Below are positions 33,894 to 45,058 of a stretch of DNA of 64,000 bases, one piece after another; position 1 is the first letter of the stretch; every line of letters starts with the position of its first letter. The notes beneath the pieces were generated by a model that had not been told where the DNA came from, ran no database searches, and worked only from the letters and a program-made list of their open reading frames with translations. Origin of the DNA: Rhizopus sp. PT2906 (lineage: Eukaryota; Mucoromycota; Mucoromycetes; Mucorales; Rhizopodaceae); assembly GCA_025529335.1 (NCBI GenBank), contig JAMYHX010000005.1:186001-250000 (forward strand), in the 5' to 3' direction. The position numbers were made by a program, and so were the translations under genes.

Positions 33894-34880
33894 TTAAGAT
33901 GAATGATTAGTTATTTTGTCTAGTAAAGAACTGAGAGCTTTCTGCTCTTCAAGTGATAATGCTTGTCTTGAATGGGATTTCAACATGGAAGCTGCATGTT
34001 TTACATTTAGTCTAGTGGCTATCATGCCTTGCATAACACTGATACTCTCTTCGTCCTCAGATTCCTTTTGCGGCTTTCTTTGTTCGAGTATCCCTTCTTC
34101 TGCTGCTGTCAAGTTACTTGCAACAACTTCTTCTTCCTTTTCACGATCTGTCAAAGTAGTTACCGAGGGCATAACAGTGCCTAATGTGGAAGGATCGACC
34201 TGCAGAGGTAATCGATTAGGCTTCCACCAATAGGAGGGGTATTTTCTTTCTATATTATTAATCAAGCAGCCAATGGTCACTTGCATAACAGCGGATAAAG
34301 TAACAACACCAATATAAAACCATTTAATGTCGATCACATTCGTCGTCGTAACAGCGATGAGTGCAGTTGCACCTGCAGGAGGATGAACCGTTTTGGTCAA
34401 TTGCATAATAACCAAGGAAGTAGCCATTGCAGTAGCACCAGCTACCCATTGTACGGCTATTCTTTGTTCCTCGGAGGGCCAATCGTGCTTAATACCAAGG
34501 AATAATTGTGTAATGACAACTCCTACGATTGATCCGATTATCTGTCCACCTATGACATTTCGAGGCTGAGCTAGAGGAGCATCAATGGCACCATAAATCA
34601 ATACAGCACTGGCACCCTAATATATAATAGAATGTTATATATCATATTTCGAGTATTCATTTATTTTATTTACAAATGATGCAATAATCATTGGTGTATG
34701 ATGTGCTTGAAATGAAGGAGCATAGACAAACAAAATCTCTAATACAGCAATGCCCACCCATGCAGCCAAGAATGACCAAAAGCAAATCTTCCATAGTGGT
34801 AATATCTTTTGCTTATGATCTGGTTTTCTATAACCTAGAAAATATGATAGAAAATAAGGTAATCTTGATAATCTTGACAT
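33894..34880 (-). CDS. HPP family integral membrane protein
   Basis: Two exons (34880-34674 and 34616-33894) give 309 residues. At least four hydrophobic helices are visible, and the family signature is present in TKTVHPPAGATALIAVT (HPPAGATAL). Upstream are GASAVLIYGA and LAQPRNVIGGQIIGSIVGVV, which match the conserved GASAV and QPRN-x-x-GG blocks. The last 110 residues are hydrophilic, Glu-rich and presumably cytosolic. HPP proteins have been linked to nitrite transport in plants and cyanobacteria; the fungal substrate is unknown. A 23-base A run lies 14 bp upstream of the ATG. Confidence 0.9.
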
Positions 34881-35332
34881 TCTGCCAGCGAAGAAGAAAA
34901 AAAAAAAAAAAAAAAAATAAAACAAAACAAACAAACAAACAAATAAACTCATAGACATTATATATACTCCGAATAAAAGTCACTCTATATCTGAATTATA
35001 AAATGGTGGAAATTAAACTTAAAAAACTGTAGCTCTTTCAACCTTTACACTTTACAAATTATTCGCACACTGATAGAAAAATGATAATTGCAGACAACAA
35101 TAAGCAAAAGAATGAATGAATAAATAAATGATTAGTAAATCAGTTATTAATTTGATATCAAGTCTCTAACAACTTTTTCAATTACGTGTTACAAGTGTTG
35201 ACCACATTATTTATATTCAAAAAACCAGAATTCATTGTCTTTATAAAGAAAGGATAGATGATCAACTAAAGTGTAACTGTTATTGATCTTGTAATGTGCG
35301 AGAATAGTTTCTGAAAATATTTTATTACTATT
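34881..35332. other. Intergenic region between HPP and BAG genes
   Basis: It contains the A23 homopolymer at 34896-34918 and AT-rich sequence, with no supported gene. Confidence 0.4.
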
Positions 35333-36931
35333 TCAACACTTTCTCTGTGAACGATGATGTCGTCTCTTTCTTCTTTTTGGATGTTTACTTGCAGAAAGCG
35401 CCTTTTGCAATTCAGCTTGTTTATGTAAATCCAATTGATCCAACATGCTTTGACATTTCTGTACAAGCTCACGACGATAACTTCTAATAGACTCATCACC
35501 GTTGCTTTCGATTGTATCCAACTTTAGCATAACCCTCATCAATTCATCTTCTGATCCTAGATAAGCTCGATTCGCATCTGTAGTAGCTGTCAATAACAGT
35601 GTGCCTTCTTTCTGTTTGCTAAACGTTAATGGTTGGTTTAGTACATGTTGCCAACGACTAACGATATCACTTGTTTCGCTTTCGAGACTTTTAGAAATTT
35701 CATTTAATTGCTGTATCGTCTTTAACTCTTGTGGATCTTTAGATTTTGTCTCTTTTTGTTGCTCTGCTGCTATTTCATCCACAAATCTCTGATTCTCCCT
35801 TTCTTCTTCTTCTTCTTCTTCATCTACTGGAGATACACTCATTCGTTCACTTGTAGGCGTTGGCTCTGCCTCAGTAAAGACATGCTCTGGTAAATAAGGT
35901 TTCTTCTTCACCTCGGGAATTTCTACCTTGGGTTTCTCTGTTTTCTTGGGTTGGTCCTTTTCCCAAATACCCGAAGGCTTGGGTTCATCACAGTAAAATG
36001 CCTTTCCTGGAGCTGAGTTGTACTGCTCACCGACTAGAACCGGTTGTGAAGCCAATTGGTTAACAAGATCTTTTAGGGTAACCACATGATCGGCAAGAGG
36101 TGGAAGAGTTCTTTGGGTATGACTTGTGTCTGGTGCCACATCCTCGAGTGTCTTGTCTTCTTCTATATCATCTTCATATCCATCTTCTTCTTCACTTGCT
36201 TCATGGGAAAGAGAAGCCTCGGGGGTTGATTGGTTTTCTTCCAAGGTGCTGTGTTCTGATGTGAGGAATGCAGAACGGGGTGTTTCAGAGTCTTGCTTTT
36301 GATCAGACAAGAATTTCCATACTTCAGCCACAGCTTCATCATTGTTTGATTTTTCATCGTCCTCTTCTTCCACTTGTTTGTATTCTTTGTCTTTTTCTTG
36401 GTATTGTTGCTCAAACAGATGTTTAAGCAACTCGGCCAGCTGCTGTGCGCGGTATTCAGAGTACCCGGTTCGGTATGCTTCGTCCAGTTGTCGCTCTATT
36501 TCTTGTTGCTGTGTATTCATTTGAATATACCTATTCCATGTTTCATTCACACGTTGTTGCTCTAAGGCTGCCGCAATGCACTGACGGTAGTAGCGCTCTT
36601 CTTCTTCCTGCAATACAGCACGAATCAGAGCCTGTCTTCGGTATTCGTCTAGGTAAGCTTGGATCTGACGAGTTCTATGACGGCGATACTCTTCTTTGAG
36701 TAACCTAAGATTATAGAGTGCTTGCTCCAATCGCTGTTTTTCGCCTCTGGCAGCAGCAGCTATTTCTGCTGGACTTGCTGAGCGATAAATAGGGTGAAGG
36801 TGCACTACATTGGATGAGTTTTGACACTCTTCGATGTGTTTTGCGCGCTCATCTTGTTCATATGCAAGCAAGGACTGCAACTGTAAGATGTCATCAATAC
36901 TCAAGGCCCGTGTGGGATTTCTTCTATACAT
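35333..36931 (-). CDS. BAG-domain protein with coiled-coil N-terminus
   Basis: This is an intronless 532-residue frame. The C-terminal 90 residues contain a BAG-like helical bundle: DELMRVMLKLDTIESNGDES and RSYRRELVQKCQSMLDQLDL. BAG domains bind the Hsp70 ATPase domain and promote nucleotide exchange. Residues about 60-215 are a long Arg/Glu/Gln-rich coiled coil with repeated YRRQ-type patterns. The middle is acidic and Pro-rich. The tail is strongly basic (KRRKRRHHRSQRK) and could serve as a nuclear or ribosome-binding signal. The long coiled coil ahead of BAG is unlike the short yeast Snl1. Confidence 0.75.
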   Translation of the reverse strand: MYRRNPTRALSIDDILQLQSLLAYEQDERAKHIEECQNSSNVVHLHPIYRSASPAEIAAAARGEKQRLEQALYNLRLLKEEYRRHRTRQIQAYLDEYRRQALIRAVLQEEEERYYRQCIAAALEQQRVNETWNRYIQMNTQQQEIERQLDEAYRTGYSEYRAQQLAELLKHLFEQQYQEKDKEYKQVEEEDDEKSNNDEAVAEVWKFLSDQKQDSETPRSAFLTSEHSTLEENQSTPEASLSHEASEEEDGYEDDIEEDKTLEDVAPDTSHTQRTLPPLADHVVTLKDLVNQLASQPVLVGEQYNSAPGKAFYCDEPKPSGIWEKDQPKKTEKPKVEIPEVKKKPYLPEHVFTEAEPTPTSERMSVSPVDEEEEEEERENQRFVDEIAAEQQKETKSKDPQELKTIQQLNEISKSLESETSDIVSRWQHVLNQPLTFSKQKEGTLLLTATTDANRAYLGSEDELMRVMLKLDTIESNGDESIRSYRRELVQKCQSMLDQLDLHKQAELQKALSASKHPKRRKRRHHRSQRKC

Positions 36932-37304
36932 TATATCAGAGAGAAAGAAAAAAAAAAAAAAAAAGAATAAAAAAATATCTATTTCAGAGAAATAAATGAT
37001 TGGTTTTTCTAGAAAGGTGGGCCGATGCATGAACTTTGGTCAGTGACGTAAGTTCATTAGTCGGATGCACGTAAATACCCAACGAAAAATACTGCTTTTG
37101 TGGCAGCTTTTCTTTTAAACTTTGTGTTCCTTTTTTAAAAAGTTAACAGTGTATTCCTTTTTCAAACTAAATTATTTCTTTTCAATAATCCAAGTTGTTA
37201 GTCACCGACATCTTGTTCTTTTAAAACAAATATTAGTACAATAAACACAACATTGCTTCTTATTTTATAGCTCTACTATTCTCTCTATTTCTATCTTTTT
37301 AAAA
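36932..37304. other. Intergenic region upstream of BAG gene and MULE fragment
   Basis: An A-rich tract at about 36945-36965 lies in the presumed BAG leader. Pyrimidine-rich sequence precedes 37305. No gene was identified. Confidence 0.4.
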
Positions 37305-37834
37305 ATGAACTCTTCAACTGAAATTAACATTGCTGCTTACAGTCCTGTCCCTGAGCTTCAAGTTACGGATATCGCACAGTACAAGAAAGTTATTGAGAGC
37401 TATGTTGTTAAGTATGGTGTTAAGTGGATTATTGAGAATACAACTAGAAATAACATCACAGATCAAGAGCCGAATGGAGTTAGAGGTAGACCACGTGCAG
37501 ACTATCTTTGGAGAAGTCTGTATGAATGCCATCGCGCTGGAAGCAAGCAACACGCTATGGCCGTTCAAAGAACCTTGCAAAAAAAAAAAAAGTAAGAAGA
37601 CCGGATGCAACGCATAATACGACTGTATTTAGAGATGGCCTGTTGTATACTTTGGTGATCAGGCATGCAGAAACTGGAACTGGCTGTCCTGTTGCATACC
37701 TCTTCACTACTGATAGATCTTTCTTGCCTGTAAGTCACTGGCTCTACCATTTAAAACATTCTGCCAGTCTCTGTCCTGAAAAGATTACGATTGACATGAG
37801 CGACATGGAAGAAAATGCGATATCGAAGCGATAA
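37305..37834 (+). pseudogene. MULE-type transposase fragment, frameshifted
   Basis: Two overlapping frames make one protein broken at an A12 run (about 37580-37591). The first, 37305-37595, carries VKYGVKWIIENTTRN and RGRPRADYLWRSLYECHRAG, a DNA-binding N-terminal region. The second, to 37834, has GLLYTLVIRHAETGTGCPVA and ITIDMSDMEENAI, matching the MULE catalytic start where the first aspartate sits in a [FI]-x-x-D-x-S-x-x-E context. The rest of the catalytic core is missing. Loss or gain of one A in the homopolymer explains the shift. Confidence 0.6.
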
Positions 37835-37932
37835 ACCAAATACATATGCTTACAGGCATACCTATTTCGTTGAAAGTCTATACAATTGCATGCAGCCATC
37901 ATTCCTTGCTCAGTTGATACATTGTATACAGC

Positions 37933-38214
37933 TTACGTCGTGAAACACTTGGCAATATAACAAGCTTCTTCATCAATATGCACTTTCTGCACCATATATT
38001 CTAACGACAACTCATTGATCTCTTCTGTTGTAATAACCCTCTTTCTTGTCTCTTTAGCTTCTGATTTCATACATCCGATATTAGCAGACGTCCTTGCGGT
38101 AATGTGCATAAAATCGGTATGAACATCATCAACCAAGATAAAGACTAAGCGATCCACACTTCTGTTCCTCTTTCTTTGTAAATAGTTTGTCATCAATTGG
38201 TTGTACCAACTCAC
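37933..38214 (-). pseudogene. MULE-like transposase C-terminal fragment, opposite strand
   Basis: The frame encodes WYNQLMTNYLQRKRNRSVDR, then FILVDDVHTDFMHITARTSA and TEEINELSLEYMVQKVHIDE. This matches the region of MULE transposases that follows the catalytic core and precedes the SWIM finger, where a [WY]N-x-x-L-K-x-x-[YF] pattern is common. It faces the fragment at 37305 and so is not part of the same copy. Further protein-like sequence around 38300-38480 on the same strand (CMIAIPHGTSDYIGFAVKEQ) may belong to it. Confidence 0.45.
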
Positions 38215-38829
38215 TCTAAGTAATAGCTTTTAAAATAAAACATAAATGCTGGGTATATACTGAATTTTTAAATGAATTGGTCAATCTTTCTAGTATACAG
38301 CTCTGCTACTTTCCTACATCGTCGCCTTTACTTAGGTAATGACTAGCTTGTATCTGATCTTCTTGCTCCTTTACTGCAAAGCCAATATAGTCGCTTGTTC
38401 CATGTGGGATGGCAATCATACAAGGTTTTTCAAAGATATTCAGCTCGTGGTTTTGCTCTAGCTTCATTCAACTCTTGGTGTATAGTTTTCCACAATCACT
38501 TTTTGTTAATAAACCATCTGAAGGTTTCTATGCATATAATCCTCTTTGTCTAATATAAAAACATCGTTAGGATACCAATTCTGTCAATATATCTCTAATT
38601 CGTACTTGTTCTGCTTTAAATATACATCACTGCAAGCTTGATAAGAAAATTTATAAAAGTTGATCGTTTTTCTGACATACAACAATTATGTTGTCAAAAA
38701 AGTTGCCCAAAGCATTCGATAAAGAAAAACTGTTGTCGTATCTTTCTTTTTCCTTTCATTCGTAAAATCAACATACCTCGTAAAGTGTTCATATGTACTA
38801 CATCCTACATGAATTATTAATAAGTTGTA

Positions 38830-40545
38830 TAGGTAAAAGAGCTTCATCCTCTACAAACCCTCTTCCATTACCTAAAAAACAAAAAACTATAAAAGACATT
38901 GTTCTGAATCCTTCAGATAAATATATTTCGAGAAGATGCAAACTATCTTCTTTATTAAAAAATGACTATAAAGAATATCGTGTAAGAATAAAACCTAAAA
39001 TTATAAGCACCCTTACTGTTATGAATAGTATTAAATAACTGTACTTTTATACATAGCAAATACTTCGACAAGTATCGGAAGAGTTCTCAATCTTGAGAGC
39101 AGATGCAATGAACTTTGGTCTTTTTATAGTGAGCAAATGGATTGAAAATAGATTTTCTAGCAGTGACTTTCTGTTGATTACGACGCCCAAGTTTTGGACT
39201 CATTTGTATAGAAAAGTAGCAGCTGATAAAGACAAGCGTAATGAAAGAATTGTAAGTCAAAACTATATCAAATTCTTAATTACTAATGAAATGTATGTAG
39301 AAATTCTCCAAGAATATCAATGATTGTTTTGAAGAATTTGATTCCACAAGAAGATCTCCTGAAACAAAAGGTACATAGGCTATAGAGACATATTTGTTTC
39401 AACAGATTGCTCAGCTGCGGAAACTGTAGACAAGAAAACAGCATTGGAATATACAACAGAGTTTAGCAATGCTGAGTATAAGTAAGTATACGTTAGTTTA
39501 TATAACCTTCTGTTTAATGCAAAAAAACCTTTTACTGACGATTCGTTAGGATGCGCTCGGGGTTTGAGTGAGCGAGAAAAGTAGAATTGAAGAACAGAGA
39601 GGCAGCTGGTATACAGCAGGTATACAGTGAGATTCCTGTAGTAGACTCTGTAAATAGTAGTGAACTGCTGAAATACCTGAGGATCATCGGTAGAACCGAA
39701 AAAAGTAAGTAGTGAGTGACCTTGTTTGTCATACTTATCGTTTTGTATCTTGTAGAATTTTTGATTTTATGAAAGGCTACCGTCATCGTGAGACGAAGGC
39801 ATACCTTGTTCAGAACCGACAAATCACAGACAATCATATGTGTGATCTCGTATTGGGTCAAACTGCCGCTGGTGCTCTTTATACCCTTGCCCACAGAACA
39901 AATTCAAAGAAACGAAAAAAAGCAAAGAATAAATTCAAAAAGGCAAGCGGAATAGTTGCAAAAGAAGCAAAGCGAACAGCAATCGCTTATGGTGATGCAA
40001 GCTTGACTGGAACAAAAGCAGGGTATACTCCCATCCCTGTGAAGGTAGAGTAGTATAGCAACTTTATCACTTTATTGAATAGGCTAATGTTCATTTTATA
40101 TACAGAAAAGTTCAAAGGGCATTGGCCCAGAGGGCATTAGTAATTCCTGTTGATGAGTTCAGGACAAGTGTGACCTGTTCCAAATGCCACCGACGTCTCG
40201 AGAACAAATACGAAAGACAAAAGCTTGTTTGTAATCATAAGTAAGCAGATCATTGTATTTGTAACATTAAATAACTTTAACTTTTTTTTATGTTCAAAAG
40301 GAAAAAAGAAAGTTCGTCTGCAAGGGGAGAAAAACGCTACTCTACGATGTTTGGACGATAACAAACGGATTGTTAGTCGCACATCGGAGTGCTCACAAAG
40401 AGAACCTAGCAGTAAGTAAAATTACACATGAAGTCATATACTAGGGCTATTACTAAACTTTATCTGATGGCTATCCTCCGGTCATTTATCAGTTGAAGCA
40501 TTGCCAATTGTGTCCAGCTGCAAATGATCGTGATATCGTAAGTGC
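38830..40545 (+). pseudogene. Multi-exon Fanzor/TnpB-like RuvC nuclease relic
   Basis: Protein-like exons run in order on the plus strand with credible GT-AG junctions: KEYRVRIKPKIISTLTVMNS (38960s), RADAMNFGLFIVSKWIENRF (39100s), a Glu/Ser-rich exon (39308-39384), and another to 39481. Then come KNREAAGIQQVYSEIPVVDS (39590s), KGYRHRETKAYLVQNRQIT (39770s), AIAYGDASLTGTKAGYTPIP (39980s), VIPVDEFRTSVTCSKCHRRL (40141-40200), HRSAHKENLA (40380s) and CQLCPAANDRDI (40498-40533). The VDEF-x-TS-x-x-C-x-x-C unit plus a second CxxC and (N)DRD fits the TnpB/Fanzor zinc ribbon and last RuvC motif. A TGA at 39569-39571 interrupts one exon, and the phase between 40230 and 40303 does not close. I therefore call it a relic. 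The first RuvC aspartate was not located. Confidence 0.5.
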
Positions 40546-41492
40546 AATGTAAATGATAAGAGTATTAGTTTTAATGAATAATAATATTTGCTTTTAAGCG
40601 TCTCTCGTTTATACTTTTGTAATTGCTTTCATCTGCTTTTTGCAACAATAAAATGTGTTCGTTAGTTAGCTCTTGAGAACTGTTACAAAATCTCTACAAA
40701 AGCTCAGCAGTTTCTGCGCATTCTACTGAGCAATGTCTCTTCTACTTGGTTTAACATCTGCTGTATATCTGTCAGTCGTATTATCTCTGGTAAGTAAAGT
40801 TTCTACACCAGCAGAGCTGGCAATACAGAAGTTGGAAGCATTTTGTTGATTGCTTTAAACTTAAAAATCGATATAGTCGACACAAAAGAAACATATGCTT
40901 TCAGACGCGCAAGTTATTTTTCTTTTAATTTGAGGGCCCTCTAAACTAATATGTTATGTATACGAGGTATACATTGTGGTATTCACACTATATCTATACT
41001 TCTCAACGAGCTTTTTTTGTCGCTGCTCGTTCTTTCTAAGAGTGCCCATCGATATTACTAGTATGTATATGAGACTATCAATGCGTCTATTTCGGTTTAT
41101 CTGAATATAAGCGGCCTTCGTCTATGAATTAGTAGTTTGGTTTATGGGCGGATCGAAAAGAAGAGCCACACTATGGCATAGTTTTGGATGATCCCATAAA
41201 GGTACCTTATATGCAACTAGGAGAAGTATATGAATATTTTTATTGACAGAATCCTAAGAACTCAAGGAATTACGCCAAAGCAACAATACAAATTGACAAA
41301 GACAAACATATCAAGGGTTACTTTGTATAAAATGCGTACTGTATTTAATAAAACATCATTTGCCTGCTGTGTTAAAACATGTCATATTTTCGTTGTTAAA
41401 TTTGTTTTTCTTTTTACTGCTGTGTTTGAATTTGAATAAAAACAGGATTCTACTTTTGTCAGTTACTTTTTCAGAAAGGAGAAAAAGAGTCA
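40546..41492. other. Intergenic region with weak coding-like traces
   Basis: On the plus strand near 41155-41333 one frame reads EEPHYGIVLDDPIKVPYMQL and NSRNYAKATIQIDKDKHIKG, separated by a stop. On the minus strand near 40690-40790 LTDIQQMLNQVEETLLSRM is protein-like. Neither is recognised. The first could be upstream exons of the ORF at 41493. Confidence 0.25.
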
Positions 41493-41900
41493 ATGTCGCT
41501 ATACCCATCACTTACATCAATCAGTTTAAAGTCAAAGGCACTCTATAAGAAGCCAACAGCAAAAGAACTCTTTGATGAAATAGCCATCATGGAAGACAAT
41601 TTGGCTCAGAGAAAGCAGAAACTTGTAGAAGTGGGTGCTCCTCTTCATGTAAAAGGGCAACCAAATGGCTCTGCAAGAAATAGAAATGGTGGACTTTCTG
41701 AAGAAGCCCATGATGCTTTGGATACTGGGCACATGTATGAAGAAGAACTTGAATCAGGAAGTGCCCATTCGAGTGAAATACGTCCTATTCACGAAGAGCA
41801 AGACGACGGATTCAGATTATCACCATCGTATCATTCCAATAGAGAGCTTAGCGAGTTTCATTCAGACGATGAAATTTCAATAGAGATGGACTTGTCTTGA
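41493..41900 (+). CDS. Hypothetical acidic protein, 135 aa
   Basis: The frame starts MSLYPSLTSISLKSK, has a predicted helix KPTAKELFDEIAIMEDNLAQ, and ends in an acidic Ser/His/Glu-rich tail (SEFHSDDEISIEMDLS). No domain is recognised. Base composition is like the housekeeping genes. It may be the last exon of a longer gene whose upstream exons lie near 41155-41335, because an acceptor-like TTTTCAG precedes the ATG. Confidence 0.45.
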   Translation: MSLYPSLTSISLKSKALYKKPTAKELFDEIAIMEDNLAQRKQKLVEVGAPLHVKGQPNGSARNRNGGLSEEAHDALDTGHMYEEELESGSAHSSEIRPIHEEQDDGFRLSPSYHSNRELSEFHSDDEISIEMDLS

Positions 41901-43308
41901 TTGGAAATATGCATATATTGATTATTTCAAAACACATAAGTATAAACCGCTAGAGTGTAAAACGGGAGAAGTTCTCTGTTTTAGTTTGGGAAACACTACG
42001 CACATGCGAAAACGCTATGGGCACACCAGGACAGTAGGCTTTATTTGTATAAAATATCATTGTCTTTCATGCCGTTTTTTTATAAAGGATGGTCCATATA
42101 ATGATGGCAATCTTGGTCGAATTAACTTTCTATACTTCTTTTAAATATGTCAGGTGACAACGTTGCATGTTGACCTGTCTAAGTAGCAACATAACTAGTC
42201 CAAAGATTTCAGATGACTCGGGTCAAAATGGCAGGTACAACGTATTGCCTGCTGTCTCAAAGTATACAGATACAGGTCTACTATATATATCTGCAACTCA
42301 TTGAATACAATCCAAAGAATTGAGCCAACAATTAGGTGAAGGATTCTTCCAAAACCGTTACGTTTCATTTTATCTACAAATGTCGATTTACTTTAGTATT
42401 CACTTTAAAAGATAATATTTTGCATGTATACCTTTGTATAATCCATGCTTGTGCAAGCCAAATCATTCATTCATTTCTCGCTTAACTCTCATGCGAACAT
42501 GAGCTCAAATCAAACAACTACAACGTGAGGTATTTATAGAGTTTTCGTGTGTATATAAGAAAAAACAGCGTTTTTGCTATTTATAACATATCATTCTTTG
42601 ATCATAGATGACTTCTTAGAATTCTTCTTTTAGACGACACTTGGATTTGTACCTAACCAATTGTTGATCTGTGGCCTAAAACCCAAGCGCGAACCGGAGA
42701 GGATTTATTTCTAGGAACCTCATTTAAATTTCTATTGCAGCAAGCGGTTAATAGTGACGAACTTTTGGCCTAATTGTGACAGCCTGCAACTCAAATAAAA
42801 TACCATTTCTCCATCGGAAACTGAAAATAGAATGCTTGCTTAAGAGTTCTGATCATATTTACTATGCAAAGGTTCTAGTACACTTGCTGCAATTACTTAT
42901 TTAAAAGAAAGAGCATTATATTACTACTAGAAATAGACGCTTGTCATATTTGTAAAGTCTTTAAATAAATTTTTTGCTGAGATTAGCACTTCTTGAGTAT
43001 GATCCACCTCGGTTCCTGAGCATTATCATATATAAGGATCCTGATTGTCTTGGACGATCCTTTCTTCTTCATTTTGATTTTAACAGATATATAAGCAGAA
43101 GCTTTTAAATTCACGTTTGATTTTACTTGTTTTATTATTAATCAAATAACATCACAATATCACTGCAATTTTTCCACTGTAACTAGTCAACAAACATCAC
43201 CAGGTACAACGGAAAATCCTCATTCTCCAGCCTTACCAATCAAAGGGTGATAAATGCTACAAAAGAAGCCAAAAACTCTGAATGCACTCTGCTAGGTCTT
43301 GAGAACCC
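41901..43308. other. Long gene-poor AT-rich stretch
   Basis: No open frame above 60 codons and no RNA gene was recognised. Short coding-like traces around 43190-43300 may belong to the decayed front of the Crypton fragment that follows. Confidence 0.4.
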
Positions 43309-43974
43309 ATGACCAAGAAACATTACATTGGTGTACAAAAAGAAGCAGGAAATCTTTATAGATGTATGGTATGAATGCGCTTGCACTTCTTATTTCAATA
43401 GGATTTTTGCTTTGAAAAGCGTCATGAAGACGGTTTTATTGTAATTGAAGCGAGATTATTGAGTTTTCTTGATGAGGTCGTTGTACCTAGAGGCAATTTA
43501 AAGGAAGATGGAAAGTATGATAGTTCCGTACATGAACTTAAAATGGAAACTATTCAACAATACATCAAGGCAGTAGTTAACCTTCATGCAATGCAATTTT
43601 CCAGAAATATATTGGGGGAAGCTAGCGCCCATGGTGTTGCTCTGTGTGCATGGCTGAAGAACAGACGACACAGTGAACGACAGCGAAAACGTGAGAGCTA
43701 CAGGGATCGCGCTCGCCACACTGCACAGGACGGTTGCACTTTTGAAGAACTTGTCAAGCTATCACTCTTCTATTTCAAAGAAGGAAAGGAGAAATCATTC
43801 AGGAACCGAATGCTCTTTCTCATGCAGCATATGATGCTGTTACCTGACGAGAACACTAGGGATATGGAATTATGCGACCTTTTCCCTTTAGAATTCAAGG
43901 ACGAAGGATTCTCTGAATGCCCCGTGTGGGTTCTACGTCTGGATCATGGAAAAACAGTCAAGGAGCACATATAG
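43309..43974 (+). CDS. Crypton-type tyrosine recombinase fragment, 210 aa
   Basis: Two exons (43309-43368, 43402-43974) encode the N-terminal two thirds of a fungal Crypton-like protein (the DUF3504/Ndc10-related family). Hallmarks in order are FCFEKRHEDGFIVIEARLLS, FLDEVVVPRG, TIQQYIKAVVNLHAMQ (helical SAM-like DNA-binding part), RDRARHTAQDGCTFEELVKL, RNRMLFLMQHMMLLPDENTR and CPVWVLRLDHGKT. The stop comes before the region that holds the R-H-x-x-R and catalytic tyrosine motifs, so the copy is truncated and should not recombine. No flanking repeat was found. Confidence 0.6.
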
Positions 43975-44419
43975 TATGCTAGTATACAGCTAAACAATCA
44001 AGGCAGGTGAAGTTCTCTAAGCTGCATTACTGAGCGTCCAAATATGGCTATCATATTCACATTCAGTTTTAAGGTAAATGGTCTTTTGACTCAGACTATA
44101 TAATACCGTTGTGTTGTCTAATAAATTGATGCAAGCACAAAATTAGTAAAAAAAAAAAAAAAAAAAAAAAAGATGCCTTTCGCAATAATGAGCCTTTTCT
44201 TTCTCGTATTTATAGAGTTTCATCAATGTGTCCATAATTATTCTTTACTATCATTTGTCAATATCACTGACATTACTCTTTTAGATTTGGTTGTGCGCCA
44301 ACCATCTCCCCTGCAAATAGTAAAACCCAAAAAAAAAATATGTATAGTCACACTAACTTTTTTTTTTGCATATATATTCGCGTGTCCATAGTGTTACCTT
44401 TTAGTTGAGTTATTTATAA
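43975..44419. other. Intergenic region with A25 homopolymer
   Basis: A run of about 25 A ends at 44171, possibly a retrotransposed tail. A short open frame after it (44173-44391) is hydrophobic but unrecognised. Confidence 0.4.
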
Positions 44420-45058
44420 ATGAATAATAATGACGATCAAGACAATAGTGACTCATTTGACGATGAAGTCTATGAGGTGGAACGTCTACTTGGCCACCGC
44501 ATAACAGATGGTGTAAATAAACCTGCGTCCAACTAAAACATGTATTAACAATTTATAACAGAGCTATGAATATTTGATAAAATGGAAAAATTACAGTAAT
44601 GAATACAACACATGGGAAAAAGAACGCAACATGTAAGCGGATTCAATCTTGTAATGCGACGTATTTAGATATTGCGTAGATTTGCAAAGGGACTGATATT
44701 GGATTATTGGCGCTCAAAAGGTGCAATGTCTCGAGATACTTCCCCTCAAGTAGAAGAGAATCTGAAACAATACATAATCAATGCAAAACTATCAGGAAAG
44801 CCTCCAGAAGGAAAGACGTGGGATGATGTTGATCATGTTGTCAATGTTTATAATTGTGGAAACAATATTCTTTTTGCTGAAATCAAATGGAAGCATTATA
44901 GTCCTAATGATCACGTCAATAATACATTTATACCAACCAGAATATTAAGAAAGATTTACCCACTTAAAGTAAGCATTTCCTTTCTTTCTTTCCTCTTTTA
45001 ACACTTCTTGTAGTTGATAGAGTTTTATCAAAGCAAGATTGATTACAAATTACCGTAG
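44420..45058 (+). CDS. HP1-like chromodomain protein, 165 aa
   Basis: Heterochromatin protein 1 binds methylated histone H3K9 and dimerises through its chromoshadow domain. Four exons (44420-44512, 44562-44632, 44680-44968, 45014-45058) give 165 residues. An acidic Asn/Asp start leads into the chromodomain: VYEVERLLGHRITDG, SYEYLIKWKNYSNEYNTWEK with aromatic cage candidates Y, W and Y, and ILDYWRSKG. A Ser/Lys linker leads to the chromoshadow domain with VDHVVNVYNCGNNILFAEIK, a Trp in IKWKHY, and a final PLKLIEFYQSKIDY. The linker is short and the protein is near the lower size limit of HP1. It sits among transposon relics. Confidence 0.85.

Noticed and set aside
40660..40800. Minus-strand protein-like stretch
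   Set aside because: It is too short and unrecognised to be called a gene.
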